A stretch of 64,000 nt of DNA, taken from assembly GCA_026004795.1 (NCBI GenBank), contig BPJV01000010.1, forward strand, positions 124,001-188,000. The letters are read 5' to 3'. Within the stretch, counting starts at the first letter, position 1, and every line of letters begins with the position of its first letter. A program made the position numbers and the translations under genes. The notes under the pieces were generated by a model. It saw only the letters and a list, made by a program, of their open reading frames with translations. It did not search any database and was not told the DNA's origin. This stretch comes from Pirellulaceae bacterium. GTDB lineage: Bacteria; Planctomycetota; Planctomycetia; Pirellulales; Pirellulaceae. Positions 37,108 to 44,596 of the stretch are shown here, piece after piece.

Positions 37108-38114
37108 ACTTACAACGGGGATGGCGAAAATTGATGTGGTGCCTCGCCATGTGGTGCGTGCCCTCAGGTGTAGTGGTCGCCCAAGAGCTTGATGCGGCTC
37201 CGGAGCGGCTACTCATCATGAGCTGGAATGTCGAATGGATGTTCGACAATTACACGGGGGACAATCGTTCCGACCTGGCGCGTGAGCAATCCGCTCCCTC
37301 GCGGGAGTATTGGGAAGCCAAACTTTCCGGGGTGGCGGGGGTGATCGCCGACCATCGCCCGCACATCGTCGCCTTGCAAGAAATCGAAGGCCTCGGCACT
37401 TTGCAAGCCATTGCGCGGACTTTGCGGCAGCAGTATCAGCGGACCTATCGTTACGCGTTTATTCCTGGTACCGATTCTTTTACCGAACAGGATGTGGGAC
37501 TGCTGGTTGCTTCCTCCAGTGGGCTGGTATCCTACTGCCGCCATGAACAGTCCTACGCAATGTACCGTAGCGGAAAGTACCACAACCTCTCGAAGCATCT
37601 GGTCGCGCACTTTCGATGGCGCAACGTCGCAAGACCTTTGGTGTTGATGAACGTGCATTTGCGGGCCACGGCCGAAGTTGCCGATGTTCGCGCCCGTCAA
37701 CTCGAATTGGCGCGAGTTTGGTTGCGGCCGCTGGCGGAGTCGGGTGCGGATGTGTTGCTCGTCGGTGACTTGAACACCGAGGAGCCGGTGGGGAGCCGGC
37801 GAGGTGATCTGGCTGCCTTATTAGGAGGTTCGAACCCCATGATGGTCGATCTTCTCCAACAGTTGTCGGATCCTCATGCTGCCACCCATCTGGTACTGCC
37901 GCGGCAATTCGATCGCGCCATGGGATCGCGCAGCCTGATCGAGGAGGAACCGGGACCGGATTGGGTACTCGGCTCGGTGAGTATTATTCAGCAAGGAATC
38001 ATTCGCGGTGATGCGGATGGAGAGGAACATTGGTCTCGGCGGCTGCAATATCCTGTCGAGGAGTTTGACTTGAGTGACCATTTTCCGCTGTTGATCGAAT
38101 TGAAGCTGAAATAG
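37104..38114 (+). CDS. Secreted endonuclease/exonuclease/phosphatase-family protein
   Basis: 336 residues from ATG 37104, which overlaps the stop of the HTTM-like gene (ATGA). A signal peptide (about 1-26) ends VVVAQ. The EEP fold is clear from SWNVEWM (Asn), ALQEIE (catalytic Glu), the VGDLNTE loop (Asp, Asn) and the C-terminal SDHFPL (Asp-His). These residues form the metal site of DNase I-like hydrolases. Being exported, it may hydrolyse nucleic acid, sphingomyelin-type lipids or phosphoinositides outside the cytoplasm; the sequence does not say which. The three coupled genes suggest a common envelope task. Confidence 0.9.
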   Translation: MNLQRGWRKLMWCLAMWCVPSGVVVAQELDAAPERLLIMSWNVEWMFDNYTGDNRSDLAREQSAPSREYWEAKLSGVAGVIADHRPHIVALQEIEGLGTLQAIARTLRQQYQRTYRYAFIPGTDSFTEQDVGLLVASSSGLVSYCRHEQSYAMYRSGKYHNLSKHLVAHFRWRNVARPLVLMNVHLRATAEVADVRARQLELARVWLRPLAESGADVLLVGDLNTEEPVGSRRGDLAALLGGSNPMMVDLLQQLSDPHAATHLVLPRQFDRAMGSRSLIEEEPGPDWVLGSVSIIQQGIIRGDADGEEHWSRRLQYPVEEFDLSDHFPLLIELKLK

Positions 38115-38145
38115 TTGGAACAGGAAATGTGAAGGGAGTATGGCG

Positions 38146-38592
38146 ATGCTTAGGACCACGCTGTTGCATCCAGATATACTACGAATTTGCGCCACCGCCG
38201 GTCATCATTCCAAGATCCTCATTGCCGATGGCAACTATCCGGCCGCTTCAAAGATCGGTCCACGCGCGGAACTGATCTCCTTGCAGTTGATGCCGGGAAT
38301 ACCCACGGTAGCGCAGGTGCTCGACGCCATCCTCAGTACGGTTCCCATCGATGGATTCAACACCATGGGGATCGATCCAAGTGATGAGTACGCCTTCGAT
38401 GGCGACCCGCCCGTGTGGAATGATTTCCGGCAGATCTTAGCCAAACACGGTGTGCAGCGCGAATTGGTGCCCATTCAAAAGTGGGATTTCTACGAGGCCG
38501 TATCTTCGGCCGATCATGTGCTCACGATCCAAACTGCCGACCAAGCGCTGTGGGCCAATTTGCTGCTCAGTGTCGGTGTTCGGCAAACTTAG
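38146..38592 (+). CDS. RbsD/FucU-family sugar mutarotase
   Basis: 148 residues (150 if read from the ATG at 38140). The signature HPDILRICATAGHHSKILIADGNYP includes the catalytic His in the RbsD/FucU (D-ribose pyranase/L-fucose mutarotase) family, and the closing DHVLTIQTADQALWANLLLSVGV is the family end. The ATG at 38146 lies seven bases after GGGAG, while the one at 38140 is too close, so 38146 is preferred. FucU-type enzymes speed up anomer exchange of fucose or other monosaccharides before phosphorylation. It starts 31 bases after the EEP gene. The sugar is not determined, but the neighbouring sulfatases suggest sulfated-fucan use as one possibility. Confidence 0.92.
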   Translation: MLRTTLLHPDILRICATAGHHSKILIADGNYPAASKIGPRAELISLQLMPGIPTVAQVLDAILSTVPIDGFNTMGIDPSDEYAFDGDPPVWNDFRQILAKHGVQRELVPIQKWDFYEAVSSADHVLTIQTADQALWANLLLSVGVRQT

Positions 38593-39003
38593 CAGACGAT
38601 TCGGCCTCAACCGTCGACGTGCACTCCCAGCGGCTGACCATCCCAGTGGCGCGCGGTGGCGATAGCGAATCCTTGGGCTGCCTCGACCGACGTCATGCCT
38701 TTCTGACGTTGTGCGTCGTTATGTCACTGCGACCTGAACCAATACGCTCCTCGATCCCCTTGGCACGCCTCTTGCTTCTGTTGCTTTCCGTCCCGGGATC
38801 ATGTCCGTAATCACCTGCAGGGTGTCTTCTGCTGCATTCCCGCAAACGATGCCACTCACAAGTTGATGGCATTGCGTGGAGGCAGTTGGTTGGCATCCAG
38901 TTGGTCTGTCGGCTGCGCTTCGTATGCCACGACGCGCAGCTTGCGTGATGGACTTGGAATCACTGGAATCTTCAAACAGAAAGCCTGTAGAGGAGGTTGA
39001 TAG
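38593..39003 (+). other. 0.4 kb leader region of the YfdX-like gene
   Basis: Intergenic stretch between the mutarotase stop and the YfdX-like start. It contains the sigma-54 promoter at 38761-38775, so a transcript would have an untranslated leader of about 215 bases, unusually long. No coding sequence was supported. A strong GAGGAGG box precedes the ATG at 39004. Confidence 0.6.
38761..38775 (+). promoter_or_regulatory. Sigma-54 (RpoN) -24/-12 promoter
   Basis: TGGCACGCCTCTTGC, followed by T, matches the sigma-54 consensus TGGCACR-N4-TTGCW at every fixed position with the correct GG-N10-GC spacing. It is on the plus strand, 229 bases upstream of the YfdX-like ATG, with no other plus-strand gene between. 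Transcription would start near 38787. A sigma-54 activator gene is encoded at 52311-54233 in this window, though no link is shown. Confidence 0.75.
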
Positions 39004-40047
39004 ATGAGTACCCGAATTGATGGTCGGATAGCTTGTTGGAAGCGGCGTATTGCGGCGGCCGCGGTCGTCTTGTCGATCACCGCAACCCAGGTCGCAGTCG
39101 GACAACAGGCCGCTTCGGAGGAGCCCCAGTCGAACGAAGCAGCGGTGGCGACCGAGGATGCGACGGATTCTCAGAACCAGAATGCGTCATCAAGTTCGGC
39201 CGACGCAGCAGCTCAGCCGCCTGCGGCAGAACAACAAAGTGAAACAGCGCAGTCGATCCAGGCAGATGTGGAGCAACAGACGCGTCAGCAGGCTGCTGAG
39301 GAGAAAGAGAGCCTGATCAACGAAGCCGTGGAGGCGGTGGCACTGACGCGTCAAGCGCTGGAGCAGCTCGACGCCGGTAAGAACGACGAAGCGTTCGACA
39401 CCTTGGCCAAAGTGGCCGGAAAGCTGGAACTGGCCATCGCTCGCAATCCGGGAGTGGCGTTCTTGCCGGTGGAAGTGTCGACGACGGTATACGATGTCAT
39501 CGCTCAAGTGGAGACGGTTGAAGAGTACATCAAGCAAGCCCGCAAGGCGCTGGACAAAGGTCAGGTTCAAGTCGCCAGACGAATCCTTTCGGGATTGGCG
39601 AGCGAGGTTGTGGTCAGCACGACCAAGCTTCCCGTCGCCACCTATCCATTGGCCATCAAGAAGGTGGCGCCGCTGATTGATGCTGGGAAAATCGAGGAAG
39701 CGAAACGGCAGTTGCAGACGGCGTTGAATCTATTGGTAGTGTCCGACACCGTCTTCCCGTTGCCCGTCTTGCGCTCCAATTTGTTGCTCGAAGAAGCCGA
39801 AACGTTGGCCGAGAAAACCGACCGCAGTCCCGAAGAGAACGAACGTTTGGAAAAGCTGCTGGCGGAAACCGAACATCAAATCGCGCTTGGCAGGGCCCTG
39901 GGATACTTGGACGCCGAGCGGACGAAGGATCTGCGCAGCGAGCTGAAGCAGATCCGAGAGAAGACCTCCGGTGGCCAGGCGGGGAAGGGTTTCTTCGATC
40001 GCATCAACGCCCTATTCGAGAATTGGGGGGAGTGGTTGGGCGACTGA
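39004..40047 (+). CDS. YfdX-like secreted helical protein
   Basis: 347 residues. A signal peptide (about 1-34, ending AVGQQ) precedes a Ser/Ala/Gln/Glu-rich linker (35-95) and a long helical domain with LTRQALEQLDAGKNDEAFDTLAKVAGKLELAI and the family-like PVEVSTTVYDV and PLIDAGKIEEAKRQLQTALNLLVVSDTVFPLPVL. This agrees with the YfdX family, periplasmic proteins linked to acid or stress tolerance in enterobacteria; the role here is unknown. The start at 39004 is fixed by GAGGAGG. It is preceded by the sigma-54 promoter and followed by the universal stress protein gene after 291 bases, so a stress-response neighbourhood is plausible. Confidence 0.72.
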   Translation: MSTRIDGRIACWKRRIAAAAVVLSITATQVAVGQQAASEEPQSNEAAVATEDATDSQNQNASSSSADAAAQPPAAEQQSETAQSIQADVEQQTRQQAAEEKESLINEAVEAVALTRQALEQLDAGKNDEAFDTLAKVAGKLELAIARNPGVAFLPVEVSTTVYDVIAQVETVEEYIKQARKALDKGQVQVARRILSGLASEVVVSTTKLPVATYPLAIKKVAPLIDAGKIEEAKRQLQTALNLLVVSDTVFPLPVLRSNLLLEEAETLAEKTDRSPEENERLEKLLAETEHQIALGRALGYLDAERTKDLRSELKQIREKTSGGQAGKGFFDRINALFENWGEWLGD

Positions 40048-40216
40048 TATCTGGTCGATGGCAGCCAGCAGTCGCTCCCGAGAGTGGGAGGCTCCGTAGT
40101 GCCGGGTGACCATGTCAGGCATCATCCCCAGACGCGACACCGCCAGGCCTAACTGCCTCTATCCCCAAACAGGATGGTGGCAAGCGTCTGGCGGTGCAAC
40201 GCTTGGGAACGAGACC

Positions 40217-40231
40217 TGGTGCCGCGTTTGC
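40217..40231 (+). promoter_or_regulatory. Weak sigma-54-like site before usp
   Basis: TGGTGCCGCGTTTGC keeps the GG-N10-GC core and TTGC of the -24/-12 element but deviates in the -24 box (TGGTGC instead of TGGCAC). It lies 108 bases before the usp ATG on the same strand. On its own it would be unremarkable; it is listed because the preceding gene has a perfect site of the same kind. Confidence 0.3.
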
Positions 40232-40338
40232 CCGGCCTTTTGCGGTGCCCCTACTTTGTTTTCGCACGGGCAGCGAACAAGATGGAAGCACGGTTCTTTG
40301 CAGCCTCTACTCCACACCCATGATAAAGGAGACGGAAG

Positions 40339-41220
40339 ATGAAAGTCTTGATCGCCACCGATGGCTCGGCAAGTGCAGAAGAAGGTGCATGGTTTCTCGC
40401 GCATCTGCCGCACCGAGAGCATTTGGACCTTTCCGTCATCTCAGTGGTTCCCGACTACGGCGTCCATGGGTCGTTGGAGGTTGTCGAGTGGATGCGGGCG
40501 GCTGTAGAGGCGGAGAAGGCGAAGGCCGAGGAGGCCGTTCAGCGGATCGCCCAAATGTTCGAAGGGGCTGATGCCGACGTGGAGACCTGCGTGCTGGAGG
40601 GACACGTGCCACACGTGCTCCTGGAAGAGGCAGCCAAACGAGAGGTGGATTTAATCGTTATGGGAGCCCGCGGGCATTCGGCACTGGAGCGAGTCTTTCT
40701 CGGTAGTGTTAGTGATACGGTAGCGACCCATGCCAAATGCTCTGTGTTGGTGGTTCGACCTACCGGATTGCGAACCCGCGATCATGAAAAGTTGCATTTA
40801 TGTGTTGCGTATGACGACTCACAGGCAAGCCGCTGGGCCGTGGAGCAGCTCAAGCAGTTTGAATGGCGTCAGAATACGATCTGCGATATTGTTTCTGTCC
40901 TCCAACTGCCAATGGCCTACACCGATGTGCCCTTCGATTTCGACTTGAATGAGATGCGTGAGACCCTCAAAGAAAGGCTGGCAGCCATCGCCGACGAACT
41001 ACGGCCGATGGTGGCGGAGGTCCATACGCATGTCGTCGATGCCGTGCATGTGGGCAATGCCCTGACACAGTTCGCCATGGACCGTAAAGTTGATGTCGTG
41101 GTGATGGGTGATACCGGAAAGAATGCCTTGGAACGTTTCATGATGGGCAGCGCGTCCCGGTATGTGTTGCGGCATGCGCACGCATCGGTATGGATTGCCC
41201 GACGTCCTCGTCAAGACTAG
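40339..41220 (+). CDS. Tandem universal stress protein (two UspA domains)
   Basis: 293 residues, two UspA folds in tandem. The first domain begins MKVLIATDGSASAEEGAWF and has the ATP-binding loop MGARGHSALERVFLGSVSD; the second starts LHLCVAYDDSQASRWAVEQL and has MGDTGKNALERFMMGSASR. Both retain the G-x2-G-x9-G(S/T) motif, so both can bind ATP. Cytoplasmic. The start has AAAGGAG. USPs of this kind promote survival under starvation or oxidative stress. It lies downstream of the YfdX-like gene and upstream of the DHPS-like gene, each with its own intergenic region. A minus-oriented terminator-like repeat follows. Confidence 0.95.
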   Translation: MKVLIATDGSASAEEGAWFLAHLPHREHLDLSVISVVPDYGVHGSLEVVEWMRAAVEAEKAKAEEAVQRIAQMFEGADADVETCVLEGHVPHVLLEEAAKREVDLIVMGARGHSALERVFLGSVSDTVATHAKCSVLVVRPTGLRTRDHEKLHLCVAYDDSQASRWAVEQLKQFEWRQNTICDIVSVLQLPMAYTDVPFDFDLNEMRETLKERLAAIADELRPMVAEVHTHVVDAVHVGNALTQFAMDRKVDVVVMGDTGKNALERFMMGSASRYVLRHAHASVWIARRPRQD

Positions 41221-41288
41221 GCCGCAGCAGCGGACCGGTTGTCCAACGCACGAACCATGCTACGGCTGGTGCGATCAGCGCATGAAAA

Positions 41289-41350
41289 AACGAGGAGCCC
41301 CGGCCACAGAACAAACAGGACGCCATTCGTTCCTTTTCGAGCTCCTCGTT
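41289..41350. terminator. 10-bp inverted repeat, possible terminator
   Basis: AACGAGGAGC at 41289-41298 and its perfect reverse complement GCTCCTCGTT at 41341-41350 are separated by 42 bases. On the minus strand the stem is followed by TTTTTT (the A-run at 41285-41290), the order expected for an intrinsic terminator in that direction, though the loop is long. On the plus strand it sits about 70 bases after the usp stop, so it may serve as a transcript end for that gene. Confidence 0.4.
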
Positions 41351-41498
41351 ATCGAAGTGTTTTAGTGAAGCTGGCTGGCGCGTCAAGACTCTCCAATCAA
41401 AAAATAGTAGTACTCAGCAAGCTGTCAGCAGCAAGAAGCGTCCCGTCCGGTTCTCTCCCTGATCACACACCATCGTTTCGCTCGCCACACCAGCCACG

Positions 41499-42884
41499 AT
41501 GACCACTGATTATCGGCAACACCATATCCAGTTCATCACCGGCAAGCTAGCTGCTCCCATCGTCCAAAAGACGGTGCAACAAGTTGCGCAGAATCTGGGA
41601 TTCGCGTTTTCGATCGATGTGCTTCCCATCACCGTGGCAGCGCTAATGTCGCCGCGATGGCTGAAGCGTCATCTCGTTCCCCATCCCGATGCCACCATGA
41701 TCATGGTTCCTGGACACCTCAGCTCTTGCGCCGATGAATTGAAGGATATCACCGAGATACCGATCGTGGTCGGTCCCCGTGAAATCCGAGAATTGCCGTG
41801 GTTTCTCGCCAAGCAACAACCTGCCGATTTTCAATATGGCGAGTTTGATATCGAAATACTCGCAGAAATCAATCACGCCAATCGCCTGGCCATCGATGAT
41901 GTCGTCGCACAGGCGGAAATTCTGCGCGACGCAGGAGCCGATGTCATCGATCTGGGGGACACGCCTGGAGAGCCGTGGCCCGACCTAGCGTGTCAAGTCA
42001 AGGAATTGATCGATCGTGGCTATCGGGTGTCGATTGATTCGTTCGAGGGGGACCATGTTCGAACGGCCGTCGAGGCGGGAGCAAGTTTGGTGCTATCGGT
42101 CAACTCGACCAACCGGCAAGCGGCCGTCGACTGGGGGTGCGAGGTGGTGGTGATTCCAGATCGTCCGGAGGACGTGACGAGTTTCTACGAATCGATCGAC
42201 TTTCTCGCTGCACGGGACGTACCGTTCCGCGCTGATCCGATCCTCGAGCCGATCGGATGTGGTTTTGCGGCCAGTTTACGACGGTACTTTTCCACACGTG
42301 ATCGATACCCTCGACTTCCCATGTTGATGGGGATCGGCAATCTTACGGAGTTGACCGATGTCGATTCGGCCGGCGTGAATGTATTGTTGTTGGGAATTTG
42401 CCAGGAATTGGCCATCTCCAGTGTCTTAACGACGCAGGTAATCAATTGGGCGCGCACCAGTGTGCGTGAATGCGATATCGCCCGACGTTTGGTGCGTTTT
42501 GCGTGCCATCATCAGATTCCCCCAAAACATGTCGATCCGCGGTTGGTGATGTTGCGCGACCCGCGTCTCACCCAACCTGACGCCGAAGAGATTGAACAGT
42601 TGGCGGCTTCCATCCGTGACAGGAACGTGCGTATCGTCGTTGCCGACGGAAACATTCATGCCCTGTGTGCCGGTTATCGTTTCTCGGCAACCGATCCCTT
42701 TGAGGTGATGCGTCAGCTACTCGACTCGCCGGTCGGTCCGCACATCTCGGCGGCGCATGCCTTCTACCTGGGAGCTGAGATGAGCAAGGCGGAGATGGCC
42801 ATCCAACTGGGCAAACAATACCGTCAAGACGAAGAATTGCAGTGGGGCTATCTCACTCGAGCACAATCCCATCGCCGTTTATGA
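41499..42884 (+). CDS. Dihydropteroate synthase-like protein, C1/H4MPT type (DUF6513)
   Basis: 461 residues, cytoplasmic. The N-terminal third (HIQFITGKLAAPIVQKTVQQV) is the DUF6513-like domain and the central part is a DHPS-like TIM barrel (ILRDAGADVIDLGDTPGEPWPD, YRVSIDSFEGDHVRTAVEAGASLVLSVN, LPMLMGIGNLTELTDVDSAGVN). In archaea and methylotrophs such proteins catalyse or support the arylamine-pterin condensation of tetrahydromethanopterin biosynthesis (MJ0107-like), not folate synthesis. Planctomycetes are known to carry the archaeal-type C1 pathway. No ribosome-binding site is evident, and it stands alone in the window. The true DHPS (FolP) is shorter and lacks the N-terminal domain. Confidence 0.85.
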   Translation: MTTDYRQHHIQFITGKLAAPIVQKTVQQVAQNLGFAFSIDVLPITVAALMSPRWLKRHLVPHPDATMIMVPGHLSSCADELKDITEIPIVVGPREIRELPWFLAKQQPADFQYGEFDIEILAEINHANRLAIDDVVAQAEILRDAGADVIDLGDTPGEPWPDLACQVKELIDRGYRVSIDSFEGDHVRTAVEAGASLVLSVNSTNRQAAVDWGCEVVVIPDRPEDVTSFYESIDFLAARDVPFRADPILEPIGCGFAASLRRYFSTRDRYPRLPMLMGIGNLTELTDVDSAGVNVLLLGICQELAISSVLTTQVINWARTSVRECDIARRLVRFACHHQIPPKHVDPRLVMLRDPRLTQPDAEEIEQLAASIRDRNVRIVVADGNIHALCAGYRFSATDPFEVMRQLLDSPVGPHISAAHAFYLGAEMSKAEMAIQLGKQYRQDEELQWGYLTRAQSHRRL

Positions 42885-43559
42885 GCGGTCGGTGACCTTC
42901 CGCTGCTGGTTGGCTCACCGAAGTCAACCGCCACGGCACACGCTCTTTTCCTGGCCGCGACACGTAGAGCTTTACCTGGCCGCAATATATGGAGCCGGCG
43001 TTTCCGTGAAATTGCATGACTTTCTTTTCCCGCGCCGTGCTCTTGATGGGGCTCGACCGCAGAATTCTCCCGCCGGAGCATCCCTGGCATTATTTGAGTT
43101 GGGGCATCGCCACGGCAGCTTCCCCCTCCGATTGAAGCGGTACTCGACAGGCAGCCTGGAAGGCGCAAGAATTGGTTCGAACGGCCTAGGAATCGGGGAT
43201 TAAGTTGCCCCATCGCCAACGATCACCCACCATCCGTACCCACGGAGCGAACTACGGAGCAAGTAGGCATGAACGGACCGATCGAGCGAGTTGAGTTGGG
43301 CAGAAGCTACCTTCACGACGAGTCGCTGCCCACCTGGCATCGCCTGCGAAAAGCTGGTTAGGTACTGGTACGAATCGACGGTACGAATTGGAGTGAACCG
43401 GATGTCCACAAAGTCCACGAGCTACAGCAACGGATAAACGGAATCCTTGCGTCCCATGACAGCGAGTCTGAGCAGCAGGAAGCGAGCGTTTCGGAGGGAA
43501 TCGAGGAGGAAATACGGGAACTGTGCGAGGCTACCGCCAATGCGGTTATAGATGCCGAG
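42885..43559. other. 0.7 kb, contains the unclear 5' end of the DUF1186 gene
   Basis: From about 43362 the frame of the DUF1186 gene is already protein-like (VHELQQRINGILASHDSESEQQ, EEEIRELCEATANAVIDAE) but has no ATG, GTG or TTG. An in-frame TAG at 43359 separates it from an upstream stretch that begins with an ATG at 43269. On the minus strand 43200-43418 there is a 72-codon frame with GTG start. The left half holds nothing else. Confidence 0.5.
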
Positions 43560-44470
43560 ATGAACAGTATCCTCCGCCAACTTGGTGCGAATACCAGCAA
43601 GCTTCCCACGGGAGCGATTCACGCGGCACGCAAATACCGTGAACTGCTGGTTCCTCGACTAATCGAATGCTTGAGCACGACTACTCAGGCCGCCCGTCGT
43701 GGGGATGTACCGACGGGCAACGCGCATATCTCGTCTTTGCTGCTACTTTTGGAGTTCCAGACGCAGGAGGCGTTTCCCACCATCGTTGATGCCTGTACCC
43801 TGCCCGGGGAGATACTGGACGAACTGTACGGTGAGTTGATATTCGAACTATTACCCGGAATTCTCGCGCAGGTCTCGAGTGATCGTCCGGAGACGCTGGA
43901 TGCTATCCTCGACAATCCATCACTCGACGCGTCTGTACGGTGGGCGGCAGCTCAAGCCTACTTGCATCACGTACGCGATGGCCGTCTCTTTCGCCAGGAC
44001 GCCGTGCGTCGCCTCCAAGGGCACCTTAGAAAGGCCATGGAACGCAAGGATGGAGAGATGACGGAAATGATTATCAACGAGCTGGCCAATCTAGGGCCTC
44101 ACGAAGCTCACGACGACATCAAACTAGCCTTTGATCAAGGTCTCGTTGGTGCGGGGATCATCAACTGGGAGAGCGTGGAACGCGCGATGGCGGGTGGCGA
44201 GGAAGAGGTCCGAAAGTCGCTGGCACAATGTGCGCCCACTGGCGTTCGTGATGCGCTGCGCGAACTGGAACGATGGGGAGTATATCACGAGCAGGCCCCT
44301 AATCTTCTGCAGCGCAACCGAACATGCTTCCCCCCATCGATGACGAAGCGTCTGATTCGGTTATGCCCACGGTTCGTCCGATCACCCGTTCGTCTGCGAG
44401 TGTGGGGCGCAATGATCCCTGTCCATGCGGCAGTGGAAAAAAGTACAAGAAATGCTGCCTGAAACGCTGA
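43560..44470 (+). pseudogene. DUF1186 protein with SEC-C tail, broken by a frameshift
   Basis: DUF1186 proteins are alpha-helical repeat proteins, often with a C-terminal SEC-C zinc motif. Here the frame starting at ATG 43560 encodes the helical domain (PTGAIHAARKYRELLVPRLIECL, LLLEFQTQEAFPTIVDACTLPGEILDELYGEL), but after LLQRNR it becomes unlike a protein and stops at 44462. The neighbouring frame (-1) then reads [21 protein letters not shown] and [19 protein letters not shown], a perfect SEC-C motif (C-x-C-x8-CC), ending in TGA at 44468-44470. The frames meet in a C6A run (44330-44336) that fits a -1 slippery heptamer. The N-terminus is also unclear: the frame is open and protein-like back to 43362. 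Recoding, a mutation or a sequencing error are all possible. Confidence 0.72.
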
Positions 44471-44596
44471 AACGCCGCGCGCAGCTCGCGTGCGTTTTGT
44501 TCCTCCACTGCCATGGAGCGCAGGGGAGGTAACTTGCTTTCCGTGCTCCTTTTTTCGCCATTGACGCAGGTACGGAAAGGGACGGGACAACGGCGC

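Noticed and set aside
41279-41293. TGGTGCGATCAGCGC-type string upstream of the DHPS-like gene as a sigma-54 site
   Set aside because: Only the GG-N10-GC core is kept; the -12 box is GCGC, so it is too weak to report as a promoter.
43200-43418. 72-codon minus-strand frame with GTG start and protein-like phrases (GQRLVVKVAS, GWWVIVGDG)
   Set aside because: No ribosome-binding site or recognised domain, and it overlaps the upstream part of the DUF1186 frame. It may be real but could not be supported.
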